DNA from: Catellicoccus marimammalium M35/04/3
Lineage (GTDB): Bacteria; Bacillota; Bacilli; Lactobacillales; Catellicoccaceae
Reading direction: 5' to 3'
NCBI RefSeq assembly: GCF_000313915.1
Contig: NZ_AMYT01000011.1
Coordinates: 141,173-205,172 of the forward strand
DNA: 64,000 nt
This document shows positions 17,681 to 28,114 of this stretch, piece after piece (position 1 is the stretch's first letter; each line of letters begins with the position of its first letter). The notes beneath the pieces were generated by a model that made no database searches, was not told where the DNA came from, and saw only the letters and a program-made list of their open reading frames with translations. A program made the position numbers and the translations under genes.

Positions 17681-17692
17681 AAGGAGAAGTTG

Positions 17693-19081
17693 ATGTTAAC
17701 AAAAATTGAACTAACTTTAGAATGTATACAAGATTTTCCTAAATTAAAAAATGCATTGCGAGAATTATCTAGAAATATTATAAAAAAAGATATCGAAAAT
17801 CACATAGGAATTGTTGATTGTTATATATTAGAAAACAATATTACTATAGATAAAAAAAGATATACGACATTAGATGATGTAGTTAACGATTATCTTAATG
17901 AATTAGAATCATACAATATAAGTAATAAAATAAGTATATTCAATAATGGCGATATTTCATATTCTATTTATACAGAGGGAAAACAAGGAATTATTACTTA
18001 TCATTTTGATAAAGTAAGGATAGATGTATATAAAGATCTATGGAAAGCAAAATCTTTATCCGTTTTAAATAATGAGATTAAAGAAGGGGAATTATCTTAT
18101 ATTTGCTTATATTACATTATTAATAATGAAGAAAAAAAAGTGATTCAGCAAAAAATTAACCAAACTTCAAAAAAAATAAGTTCTATCTTTGAAGAAAAAA
18201 AATTAAAAATTGCTTCGAAGAAAAATATTTCATCTATGAATAATCAAAATGATATTATCTCCATAGAATTGGATTCTAACAATGAAGATAATTTTTATTC
18301 GCATAAAGAATTTTTAGATGAGATATTTGTATCTAAACAAGAAGAAGAAATAAATAAAAAAATAAATAAAAGTATAAAAATAATTGCAGATATTTTAAAG
18401 AGTGTAATAACAATGTCTAGCTCCTCAGAAAATGCAACTTCATTTTCAGCAATAACTATGTATCAATATCAAAACTTTATTACTAATTTATATAAAATTG
18501 ATTGGTATATTCCTTTATGGAATTTACCAACAAGTTTAAACACTCACATACTAACGTTGTTAAAAATATTAGAAAATAATAAAGGGATGGCTACTTCTAT
18601 ATTACAGATGTTAGATGATGAATTATTTTATGCTTTACAAAAAGAACTATGCTCAGAGACACAATTTATAGATATATTTTCTGAATCAGATTTAAGTTTG
18701 TATTATCTCTATAGTCAAGGTTATTATTCAGAGGTTGTTATTTTATCTTTAAATAATATAAACTACCAATTGATGAATATTTTGAAAAAACATAAGATTC
18801 TCTCTACAACAAATCTGGAACAAGAGGACTTGGTAGGAAGAATAAAAAACGCAAATAACTCAATTTTAAAAATTTTAGAATTATTCTTCGATCAACAACC
18901 AATATCTAAAATTTATAGTAATTTTGAAAAAAATGATGGTATGTATAGAAATGATTTGGGAGATTTATCATTATGTCAAAAAATGGTAAATGCCGGAATA
19001 TATAGTGAAAATATTATTTCTGAAAAAATAGCACTGAAAGCTCTATTTGCTTATAAATTTTTTAAAAGTTTGAATATGTAG
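17693..19081 (+). CDS. Large protein of unknown function, second gene of an accessory pair
   Basis: 462 aa, no signal peptide or membrane segment, not recognised. The N-terminal 150 residues alternate helix and strand. A Lys/Asn/Ser-rich linker covers about 150-230. The C-terminal 200 residues are helical, and the stretch SQGYYSEVVILSLNNINYQL resembles the first helix of HEPN-like folds, but no R-x4-6-H motif is present. Very high AT content and ATA codons set it apart from the core genes. AAGGAG lies 6 bases before the ATG. It shares an operon with the 73-aa gene. A regulatory, toxin-like or defence role is possible but not shown. Confidence 0.75.
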   Translation: MLTKIELTLECIQDFPKLKNALRELSRNIIKKDIENHIGIVDCYILENNITIDKKRYTTLDDVVNDYLNELESYNISNKISIFNNGDISYSIYTEGKQGIITYHFDKVRIDVYKDLWKAKSLSVLNNEIKEGELSYICLYYIINNEEKKVIQQKINQTSKKISSIFEEKKLKIASKKNISSMNNQNDIISIELDSNNEDNFYSHKEFLDEIFVSKQEEEINKKINKSIKIIADILKSVITMSSSSENATSFSAITMYQYQNFITNLYKIDWYIPLWNLPTSLNTHILTLLKILENNKGMATSILQMLDDELFYALQKELCSETQFIDIFSESDLSLYYLYSQGYYSEVVILSLNNINYQLMNILKKHKILSTTNLEQEDLVGRIKNANNSILKILELFFDQQPISKIYSNFEKNDGMYRNDLGDLSLCQKMVNAGIYSENIISEKIALKALFAYKFFKSLNM

Positions 19082-19091
19082 AGATATTTTG

Positions 19092-19133
19092 TAAAAAAAG
19101 AATCCTTACTAGATAATTAGTAAGGATTTTTTT
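19092..19133. repeat. Right copy of the exact 42-bp direct repeat; terminator of yjzD
   Basis: Identical to 15649-15690. The palindromic terminator now serves yjzD on the minus strand and the island cassette on the plus strand. Confidence 0.95.
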
Positions 19134-19312
19134 TACTGTTTTTTTGGTGTTGGAATAGCAATTGCATCAATTAACATAACAATAAGAGCGACAACAATAG
19201 AAGCAATTACTGTTGGAATAAATGCATAGGCATTCATTGTTAATTTAGCACCAATAAATCCAACGACTTGGCCTAAAATTAAAGACCAGAATAAGATTAC
19301 TAAATAGCGCAT
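19133..19312 (-). CDS. yjzD: Small membrane protein, YjzD family (DUF2929)
   Basis: 59 aa, two membrane helices, beginning MRYLVILFWSLILGQVVGF and ending in PTPKKQ. The FWSxILGQVVGxIG pattern is typical of DUF2929. Its function is unknown. AAGGGA lies upstream of the ATG at 19312. Its stop codon overlaps the terminator repeat. It is convergent to pbuG once island 1 is removed. Confidence 0.85.
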   Translation of the reverse strand: MRYLVILFWSLILGQVVGFIGAKLTMNAYAFIPTVIASIVVALIVMLIDAIAIPTPKKQ

Positions 19313-19435
19313 ACTTTTCCCTTCTTTCTTTTTAAGTATAACATAAAATTAACAAAAGGAAAGAAAGAGAAATAGTCCCTCTTTTTATAATATGATAAAA
19401 TGAAATCCATAAATAGAACAGAAAGGAAGAAGGTA

Positions 19436-22400
19436 ATGATTGGTAGTTTACAAAATTTTTCAAGTTATAGCTTTTTAGAAAGTCCACAGTCCTTAGAGCG
19501 AATCATAGAAGTACATAAAGAATATGGATATTCAGCCATTGCATTAACAGATAAAGATCATTTATATGGAGCTTATGAGTGGTTAAAATTAGCCGAAAAA
19601 GAAAAATTTACCCCTTTATTAGGGATGACGTTAACCTATATAGGAATGGATGAAAAAGAATATGAACTTCTATTTTTAGCTAAAAATTTGACTGGATTAC
19701 AACAACTTTTCTTATTAAGTGAACAACGAAGTCAATTAGGACTAGTCTCATTAGACCAATATGCTTCGTTAAAGAGTGAAGACTATATTGTAATTTGTCC
19801 TATGGTTCGTGGTGAGTTTTTCTCTTTATTAGGACAAAATCAAATTGATGCTATTCGTCAATTACATATTTATTATGAAGATATTTTTGGTAGTCTTCCT
19901 TTTTTAGGCATTGCAGCAAGTCAGAACGAAAATTATGAAGCATTACATTCTTTTTTAGAATGGAATACATGGCCAATCATTGCTTGTCAAAGTAGTACTT
20001 TTTTTACAGAAGAAGATGCAGAATTAGGGGTGGTTTTAGAACGAATGAAACAAAATCATCCTTATGCTAAACGTGAAATGAAAGAGAGCGAATTTCTTTG
20101 GCCAAAAGAAAAATGGATTCAATTTTATCGAAATCAAGGATGGGAAGAAGCCTTAGAAAATCAAAAACAATTTTTATCTACTCATACTCTATCTTATTCT
20201 GTACCTAAAGAACTTTTCCCAACTTTTCCAACTTTAAATGGACAAAAGTCAGAAGAACTTTTATGGGCTTGGTGTCAAGAAGGAAAAAAACGAATTCCAC
20301 AATGGAATCAAACTTATGAAGAACGATTATATCATGAATGGAAAGTGATTACGGAACTACATTTTTCAGATTATTTTTTAATCATCGCGGATGTATTAAC
20401 ATTTTGTCGAGCAGAGAATATTAAAACAACTCCAGGAAGAGGATCAGCAGCAGGTTCTTTAGTGGCTTATGTATTGGGAATTACTGACATTGATCCACTA
20501 GTTTATCATCTTCTTTTTGAGCGCTTTTTAAATAAAAACCGACAAGGGTATCCTGATATTGATTTAGATTTTCCAGATAATCGACGAAATGAAGTATATC
20601 AATACATGGTACAAAAATATGGCTATGAAAATGTAGCACGGATTGTTACTTTTAATACCTTTAAGGCAAAACAGGTGATTCGCGATGTAGCGAAGGCTTG
20701 TGGAAATTCATTATTAGAACAAAATGAGTGGTTAGAACGAATTCGTGAATGTGAAGCCAAGAATCGCCATCATCATTGGAAATTAGAAGAAATTTATGAA
20801 ACTTCTCCTTATTTTCGTCAATATGTCAATCGCTCTGAAAAAAATAAGATGATTTATCGTTATGCTTGTCGCCTACAAGATTTACCAAAAAATGCGAGTG
20901 TCCATGCTGCAGGAATGATCGTTACCAATCGCTCTTTATTAACGATGATTCCTACAGAAGCTTTAGAAGAGGGTGTCTTATGTACGCAGTGGCCAATGAA
21001 GCAACTAGAAAGTCTTGGTTTTTTAAAGGTAGATTTTTTAAGTTTGCGTAATCTTACTTTTTTAGAAAAAATTCTTTCTTATTTACCTTCTTCTTTTATT
21101 GTAGAAAATATTCCTTTAAATGATGAAAAAACCTACCAAGCATTTGCCAGAGGATGGACAGAAGCAATTTTTCAATTTGAATCCTTTGGTATGAAATCAC
21201 TATTGCAACGATTTAAACCGACTTCAATTGAAGAATTATCCTTAGTAAATGCTCTGTATCGTCCAGGACCAAGTCAATTTCAAAATGAAATTATCGCTCG
21301 TAGAGAAGGAAGAAAACCTTATCATATTGCTCCGGAATTTCAGGCAATTTTACAAGAATCTTATGGGTTGATGATTTATCAAGAACAAGTGATGCAGGTA
21401 GCACAAAAATATGCCAATTATACTTTATTAGAAGCAGATCATCTACGCCGAGTGATGAGCAAGAAAGAAGAAGCAGCCATGAAACAAGAAGAAATACCTT
21501 TTCTTGAGCATGCTGAAAAAATGGGTCACTCTAGAGAAAATGCAAAAAAGATTTTTGATCGTATTGCCCTTTTTGCTGGATATGGTTTCAATAAATCTCA
21601 TGCCATTGCCTATTCTATTTTTGCTTATCGCTTAATGTATTTAAAAGTACATTATCCTTTGGCGTTTTATAGCGCTTGGCTAGAATTAAATGAAGGAAAA
21701 TCATTAGATGCAATTAAAGAAGAATGGAAATTCTTCCAAGTTCATCTATTACGTCCAGATATTAATGAAAGTATAGTTGAAAATTCACTAGATAAAAATG
21801 GAATTCGCCTAGGACTTTCTCGTATTAAAGGAGTTTCTCAAAATTTAGCGCAAAAAATAGTAGATACACGAAAAGAAAGAGGAAAGTATCATTCATTAGA
21901 GGAAGTGTTAAGTGTAATTCCTGAAGCACAACAAGTTTCTGTGGGAGAAGCACTTATCTATAGTGGAGCTTTGGACGATTTTCATGCTTCAAGGGCACAA
22001 TTAATAGAAGAATTACCTTCTTGTATTACTAAAATGAAATATGGGATTGGACTAACTTTAGAAGAAGAAACAATCACTAAAGAAGAAAATTTTTTCTATA
22101 ATGCGTTACAAGAAAAAAAATATTTAGGTATGTATTTACAATCTTTACCTTTAACACAAGCTGTTGATAACTTGAAGAGATTACAAATACAACCTCTTTC
22201 TCAACAAAAATATGAACTACGTTTTTTAGCCTGGATTAAAGAAGTAAAAGAAATTAGAACAAAGAAAAAAGAACAAATGGCAATGTTAACAATGGAAGAT
22301 GTAGAAGGGAATACATTTCAAGCAACCATTTTCACTCAAGAATATTTACGTTATCAGCACTATATAAAGGAAGAAAATATTTTACTTGTTCATGGATATT

Positions 22401-22693
22401 GGCAAGTAAATCAATATGGGAAAAAAGTTATCTTGCAAAAATTATGGCAGTATGAAGATTTATTAACTGCATTAAAGGGAGAAAAATTGTATTTGCGAGT
22501 AAATATAAAAGCTTCATTGTATCCTATCTATCGTCTATTACAATCTAATCCTGGATATTTACCAGTTATTATCGTTCCGATAGATCAAAATCAAGGACAT
22601 TTATTACCAGAAATTTATTGGTGTAATGGAAATCCAGATATGATCCAAGATTTGCAAAATAACTTAGGTGAGGAAAACGTGAAAAAACAATGA
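19436..22693 (+). CDS. dnaE: DNA polymerase III alpha subunit, DnaE type
   Basis: 1085 aa replicative/initiator polymerase. N-terminal PHP domain (about 1-200; SYSFLESPQS, ALTDKDHLYGAYEW), palm with PGRGSAAGSLVAYVLG and the catalytic aspartates in YPDIDLDFPD (about 372-380), and fingers with GYGFNKSHAIAYS. A helix-hairpin-helix and a C-terminal OB domain follow. The length fits the short DnaE of Firmicutes that works beside PolC. A frame open from 19400 adds 12 residues, but AAGGAAG sits before the ATG at 19436. TATAAT/TATGATAAAAT at 19386-19400 is a likely -10 region. Confidence 0.96.
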   Translation: MIGSLQNFSSYSFLESPQSLERIIEVHKEYGYSAIALTDKDHLYGAYEWLKLAEKEKFTPLLGMTLTYIGMDEKEYELLFLAKNLTGLQQLFLLSEQRSQLGLVSLDQYASLKSEDYIVICPMVRGEFFSLLGQNQIDAIRQLHIYYEDIFGSLPFLGIAASQNENYEALHSFLEWNTWPIIACQSSTFFTEEDAELGVVLERMKQNHPYAKREMKESEFLWPKEKWIQFYRNQGWEEALENQKQFLSTHTLSYSVPKELFPTFPTLNGQKSEELLWAWCQEGKKRIPQWNQTYEERLYHEWKVITELHFSDYFLIIADVLTFCRAENIKTTPGRGSAAGSLVAYVLGITDIDPLVYHLLFERFLNKNRQGYPDIDLDFPDNRRNEVYQYMVQKYGYENVARIVTFNTFKAKQVIRDVAKACGNSLLEQNEWLERIRECEAKNRHHHWKLEEIYETSPYFRQYVNRSEKNKMIYRYACRLQDLPKNASVHAAGMIVTNRSLLTMIPTEALEEGVLCTQWPMKQLESLGFLKVDFLSLRNLTFLEKILSYLPSSFIVENIPLNDEKTYQAFARGWTEAIFQFESFGMKSLLQRFKPTSIEELSLVNALYRPGPSQFQNEIIARREGRKPYHIAPEFQAILQESYGLMIYQEQVMQVAQKYANYTLLEADHLRRVMSKKEEAAMKQEEIPFLEHAEKMGHSRENAKKIFDRIALFAGYGFNKSHAIAYSIFAYRLMYLKVHYPLAFYSAWLELNEGKSLDAIKEEWKFFQVHLLRPDINESIVENSLDKNGIRLGLSRIKGVSQNLAQKIVDTRKERGKYHSLEEVLSVIPEAQQVSVGEALIYSGALDDFHASRAQLIEELPSCITKMKYGIGLTLEEETITKEENFFYNALQEKKYLGMYLQSLPLTQAVDNLKRLQIQPLSQQKYELRFLAWIKEVKEIRTKKKEQMAMLTMEDVEGNTFQATIFTQEYLRYQHYIKEENILLVHGYWQVNQYGKKVILQKLWQYEDLLTALKGEKLYLRVNIKASLYPIYRLLQSNPGYLPVIIVPIDQNQGHLLPEIYWCNGNPDMIQDLQNNLGEENVKKQ

Positions 22694-22838
22694 GTGAAAA
22701 TGAAGGAAAATGAAAAAATTTAAAAATATAAAAAAATAGGTAAAGACAAGTACGGCCAAAAATGTTAAAATAGGAAAAGTGAGAGGCTTGAAATGATTTA
22801 CATTTATTTTCATGATTATGAAAGCCGAAAAAAAGTGA

Positions 22839-23813
<975 letters not shown>

Positions 23814-23832
23814 TTTTGGGGGAACATTAGAA

Positions 23833-25257
23833 ATGTCTATGAAAAAAACAAAAATCATTTGTACAATTGGACCAGCTTCAGAATCTGTAGATACATTAGT
23901 TGAATTAATGAACGCTGGTATGAACGTTTGCCGTTTAAACTTCTCACACGGTGATCATGAAGAACAAGGAAATCGTATCCAAAATATCCGTAAAGCAATG
24001 GAAATTTCAGGAAAACGTGTTGCTTTATTATTAGATACAAAAGGTCCTGAAATCCGTACACACTTAATGAAAGATGGAAAAGTAGAATTCTCTACTGGTG
24101 ACATCGTACGTGTATCAATGACAGAAGTAGAAGGAACTCGTGAAAAATTCTCAGTTTCTTACGAAGGATTAATCAATGACGTAGAACCTGGTATGCATAT
24201 CATGTTAGACGATGGATTAATTGACTTATTAGTTCAAGAATTAGACAACGCTAACAACGAAATCGTTTGTGAAGTTCAAAATGAAGGTATTTTGAAAAAT
24301 AGAAAAGGGGTTAACGTACCAAACGCTTCTATTAAATTACCAGCTTTAACAGAAAAAGACGCAAACGACATCCGCTTTGGTATTGAACAAGGTATCGACT
24401 TTATCGCTGCCAGCTTTGTTCGTCGTGCTAGCGACGTTTTAGCTATCCGTGAAATCTTAGAAGAAAATAACGGACAACATATTCAAATCATCCCTAAAAT
24501 TGAAAACCAAGAAGGTATTGATAACGCTGATGAAATCTTAGCTGTATCTGACGGATTAATGATCGCTCGTGGTGACATGGGTATTGAAATTCCTGTAGAA
24601 AATGTACCTTCAGTTCAAAAAATGTTAATTAAAAAATGTAACGAATTAGGTAAACCAGTCGTAACAGCTACACAAATGTTAGACTCAATGCAAAGTAACC
24701 CACGTCCAACACGTGCGGAAGTAACAGACGTAGCGAACGCTATTTACGATGGTACAGATGCAATTATGTTATCTGGAGAAACAGCTGCAGGGGACTACCC
24801 AGTAATCACTGTTCAAACAATGGCTCGTATTGCAGAACGTACAGAAGAAGCAATTGCAGAAATGGGTATTAATAAATTCTCATTACCAGGAGATAAAAAT
24901 GATATCACTGAAGCAATTGGTCGTTCAGTAGTACATACAGCGAAAAATACAGGTATCGAAACAATTGTAGCAGCAACAGTTTCAGGTTATACAGCTCGTA
25001 AAATTTCTAAATACCGTCCAAATGCTTACATCGTAGCGTTAACATTCTCTGAACAAAAAGCTCGTTCATTAGCATTAACATGGGGTGTTTACCCACAAGT
25101 GAAAGAACATCCATCAAATACAGATGCAATGTTCGCATTAGCTAACGAAGTAGCAAAAGAATCAGGATTTGCTAAAGAAGGCGACACAATTATTGTGACA
25201 GCTGGTGTAGGTGAACAAGGAACTACAAACTTAATGAAAATTCAAGAAGTAGAATAA
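23833..25257 (+). CDS. pyk: Pyruvate kinase
   Basis: Last step of glycolysis, PEP plus ADP to pyruvate plus ATP. 474 aa. The N-terminal barrel has TIGPAS and LNFSHG, the active-site signature [18 protein letters not shown] and [12 protein letters not shown]. The C-terminal allosteric domain is complete. It lacks the extra PEP-utiliser-like domain found in Bacillus enzymes of about 585 aa. GGGGGA lies 9 bases before the ATG. Codon use is strongly biased, as for a highly expressed gene. Confidence 0.97.
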   Translation: MSMKKTKIICTIGPASESVDTLVELMNAGMNVCRLNFSHGDHEEQGNRIQNIRKAMEISGKRVALLLDTKGPEIRTHLMKDGKVEFSTGDIVRVSMTEVEGTREKFSVSYEGLINDVEPGMHIMLDDGLIDLLVQELDNANNEIVCEVQNEGILKNRKGVNVPNASIKLPALTEKDANDIRFGIEQGIDFIAASFVRRASDVLAIREILEENNGQHIQIIPKIENQEGIDNADEILAVSDGLMIARGDMGIEIPVENVPSVQKMLIKKCNELGKPVVTATQMLDSMQSNPRPTRAEVTDVANAIYDGTDAIMLSGETAAGDYPVITVQTMARIAERTEEAIAEMGINKFSLPGDKNDITEAIGRSVVHTAKNTGIETIVAATVSGYTARKISKYRPNAYIVALTFSEQKARSLALTWGVYPQVKEHPSNTDAMFALANEVAKESGFAKEGDTIIVTAGVGEQGTTNLMKIQEVE

Positions 25258-25275
25258 TTTCTACGATTGGAATAT

Positions 25276-25310
25276 AAAAAAAGCAACTTATTACAAGTTG
25301 CTTTTTTTTT
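25276..25310. terminator. Bidirectional terminator between pyk and plsY
   Basis: Stem AAGCAACTT/AAGTTGCTT flanked by A-run and T-run; it overlaps the plsY stop by two bases. Confidence 0.92.
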
Positions 25311-25953
25311 ATGATTTTTTCTTTTCTTTTTTATATCCTAATCCAAAAGAGACTTTATTTTCTGTTCCGTTCATAATACGTTTAATGTTATCGCGATGGC
25401 GATAGATAATAAAAATAGTTAAAACAATCGCAATCGTTGAAAATAAAGAATTAAAATGTGGTAGAATCCAAGGTACATATTTTGGAAAAATAAAACTACC
25501 AATAGATACCATAATCATACATAAAATACTGGCTACACTGACCATCGAAGTAAGATAGATAATGGTAATAAATAATAAAAAAGCGACTAGGAAGAAATGA
25601 GGGGCGTACCCTAATAACATTCCAGCACTTGTTGCTACTGCTTTTCCTCCTTTAAAGTGAGCAAAAATAGGGAAAGTGTGTCCGATGATTGCACAAACAC
25701 CAAACCAAAGTGGATTGATTGTAGTGATATGGAAAAAAGTAGGTAGTAAAGTCGCAATAGTTCCTTTAGCTACGTCTAAAATAAATACTACAAATCCTGC
25801 TTTTTTTCCCAATACACGAAAGGTATTCGTGGTTCCCATATTTCCGCTACCATGTTTTCTTAAATCAATATGGAAGAAAAATTTTCCAATCCATAATCCA
25901 GAAGGAATAGAACCTAATAAGTAAGCAACAATAAAAAGTAATATAATTTTCAT
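25309..25953 (-). CDS. plsY: Acyl-phosphate:glycerol-3-phosphate acyltransferase
   Basis: Membrane enzyme that acylates glycerol 3-phosphate at the start of phospholipid synthesis. 214 aa, about five helices. The three conserved loops are visible: GSIPSG, HGSGNMGTTN and GHTFPIFAHFKGGKAVATS. The start at 25953 has AGGAG 7 bases upstream; an upstream frame at 25971 does not. It is divergent from parE, as often seen in lactic acid bacteria. Confidence 0.95.
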   Translation of the reverse strand: MKIILLFIVAYLLGSIPSGLWIGKFFFHIDLRKHGSGNMGTTNTFRVLGKKAGFVVFILDVAKGTIATLLPTFFHITTINPLWFGVCAIIGHTFPIFAHFKGGKAVATSAGMLLGYAPHFFLVAFLLFITIIYLTSMVSVASILCMIMVSIGSFIFPKYVPWILPHFNSLFSTIAIVLTIFIIYRHRDNIKRIMNGTENKVSFGLGYKKEKKKS

Positions 25954-26147
25954 GCTTATTCTCCTATTCATTGTTCTTTTTTACTATATCATAGTGTTTT
26001 TAAGATGCAAGAGAGATTTTCATTTCTTCTATTTTTTGTAAGAAAAGAGCAAGAGAATCCTAATAAATTATCTAAAGAATAGTAGAAGAAATAGTATTTT
26101 ATGTTAGAATAAATTTTGTTATCAAAAGATCGAGAGGAATACAAGGT

Positions 26148-28094
26148 ATGTCAAAAAAAATTCAAAATGAATATAATGATTCTTCGATCCAAGTATTAGA
26201 AGGATTAGAAGCAGTAAGAAAACGTCCAGGAATGTATATTGGCTCCACAGATAGCCGTGGATTACATCACTTAGTGTATGAAATTGTTGATAATGCCGTT
26301 GATGAAATCTTAGCTGGATATGGAAATGAAATTCAAGTTCAATTACATCCTGATCATAGTGTCACCGTACGTGACTTTGGGCGCGGCATGCCAACAGGAA
26401 TGCATCCTTCTGGTAAGTCAACGATTGAAGTGATTTTCACTGTTTTACATGCAGGAGGAAAATTTAATGATACTGGAGCTTATAAATCTTCTGGAGGGCT
26501 CCATGGGGTAGGAGCTAGCGTAGTCAATGCTCTTTCTAGTTTTTTAGAAGTTACCGTTGTGCGTGAAGGGGAAAAATATTATCAAGCCTTTAAAGATGGA
26601 GGAAAACCCATTCAAGAATTAACATGTCAAGGAAAATGCGAAGAACCGAATGGAACCACTGTCCATTTTTTACCTGATGATAAAATTTTTAGTACCACTC
26701 ATTTTTCTTTTGACACATTGGCACAGCGGTTACGAGAAGCGGCGTTCCTTTTAAAAGGAGTAACGATTCAAATTGAAGACCAAACTCCTGGCAAAGAACA
26801 AATTGAACGATTCTGTTATGAGGAAGGAATTAAGCAATTTGTGGAATATCTAAATGAGGAAAAACAGACGATTTCTCCTATTTTAGATTTTTCTGTCGCA
26901 GAAGAAGGAATCGAAGTAGATTGTGCTTTACAATATAATGATGGTTATAATGAGCAGGTCCTTTCTTTTGTTAATAATGTGCGAACCAAAGATGGAGGAA
27001 CACATGAAGCTGGAATGAAAGGAGCATTAACGAAAACTATCAATGAATATGCAAAACGTAGTGGCCTTTTAAAAGAAAAAGATAAAAAATTAGAAGGTAC
27101 CGATGTACGTGAGGGATTGACAGCGATTATTTCTGTTCGTATTCCAGAAGCTTTACTACAATTTGAAGGTCAAACGAAAGGAAAATTAGGAACCCCAATC
27201 GCCCGTACGATTGTTGATCGTTTATTAAGTACAGAGTTAATGTATTATTTCCAAGAAAATTCTTCGATTGCTCAAACGATTATCCAAAAAGCGATTCGTG
27301 CTCGTGATGCACGTGAGTCTGCCCGTAAAGCACGAGAAGAAAGTCGTAATGGGAAGAAGAAAAAAGGAAAAGAAACATCTCTTTCTGGAAAATTAACTCC
27401 TGCGCAAGGAAAGGATACAACAAAAAATGAACTATACTTAGTCGAAGGGGATTCAGCAGGAGGATCTGCTAAATTAGGACGAGATCGCAAATTCCAAGCG
27501 ATTTTACCGCTGCGTGGAAAAGTCATTAATACAGAGAAAGCTAAATTAGCAGATATTTTAAAGAATGAAGAAATTAATACAATGATTTATACCATCGGTG
27601 CTGGTGTAGGAAATGATTTTAATGTTGAAGAAAGTAATTACGACAAAGTAATCATTATGACCGATGCGGATACAGATGGAGCCCATATTCAAATTCTATT
27701 ATTAACTTTCTTTTATCGTTATATGCGTCCTTTATTGGAAGCAGGAAAAGTATATATTGCCCTTCCTCCGTTATACAAAGTGGAGTGGACGGTTAAAAAA
27801 GAGAAAAAAATTGCTTATGCTTGGACGGAAGAAGAATTAAAAGAAGTGATTGGGATTAAGAAGAATTATCACTTACAACGTTATAAAGGATTAGGTGAAA
27901 TGAACGCAGAACAATTATGGGAAACGACGATGGATCCTGAAACAAGAACGTTAATTCGTGTGAAAATTGAAGATGCAGTACTAGCAGAAAAACAAGTCGT
28001 TACTTTAATGGGAGATAAAGTAGAAAAACGCCGAGAATGGATTGAAAAAAATGTTTCTTTTACTTTAGATGACCAACAAGGAGATTTAGATTAA
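26148..28094 (+). CDS. parE: DNA topoisomerase IV subunit B
   Basis: ATPase subunit of the chromosome-decatenating enzyme, 648 aa. The GHKL ATPase begins with [12 protein letters not shown] and EIVDNAVDE; the nucleotide lid is [25 protein letters not shown] marks the transducer lysine. The TOPRIM domain has [15 protein letters not shown] and the DTDGAHI metal site. The [19 protein letters not shown] wording and partner ParC favour ParE over GyrB. GAGAGGAA precedes the ATG. Confidence 0.96.
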   Translation: MSKKIQNEYNDSSIQVLEGLEAVRKRPGMYIGSTDSRGLHHLVYEIVDNAVDEILAGYGNEIQVQLHPDHSVTVRDFGRGMPTGMHPSGKSTIEVIFTVLHAGGKFNDTGAYKSSGGLHGVGASVVNALSSFLEVTVVREGEKYYQAFKDGGKPIQELTCQGKCEEPNGTTVHFLPDDKIFSTTHFSFDTLAQRLREAAFLLKGVTIQIEDQTPGKEQIERFCYEEGIKQFVEYLNEEKQTISPILDFSVAEEGIEVDCALQYNDGYNEQVLSFVNNVRTKDGGTHEAGMKGALTKTINEYAKRSGLLKEKDKKLEGTDVREGLTAIISVRIPEALLQFEGQTKGKLGTPIARTIVDRLLSTELMYYFQENSSIAQTIIQKAIRARDARESARKAREESRNGKKKKGKETSLSGKLTPAQGKDTTKNELYLVEGDSAGGSAKLGRDRKFQAILPLRGKVINTEKAKLADILKNEEINTMIYTIGAGVGNDFNVEESNYDKVIIMTDADTDGAHIQILLLTFFYRYMRPLLEAGKVYIALPPLYKVEWTVKKEKKIAYAWTEEELKEVIGIKKNYHLQRYKGLGEMNAEQLWETTMDPETRTLIRVKIEDAVLAEKQVVTLMGDKVEKRREWIEKNVSFTLDDQQGDLD

Positions 28095-28114
28095 TTAAGA
28101 GGAGCGAAATATCA

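Larger units (their letters stand above)
15691..19091. mobile_element. Accessory island 1, bounded by 42-bp direct repeats
   Basis: 3.4 kb between two identical terminators. Removing one repeat unit would restore a simple arrangement in which pbuG and the convergent yjzD share one bidirectional terminator. The contents are an MFS exporter and two genes of unknown function. The last gene is much richer in A/T and in ATA, AAT and AAA codons than the surrounding core genes. No transposase or recombinase is inside. The insertion is inferred from the repeat and composition; how it happened is not known. Confidence 0.6.
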
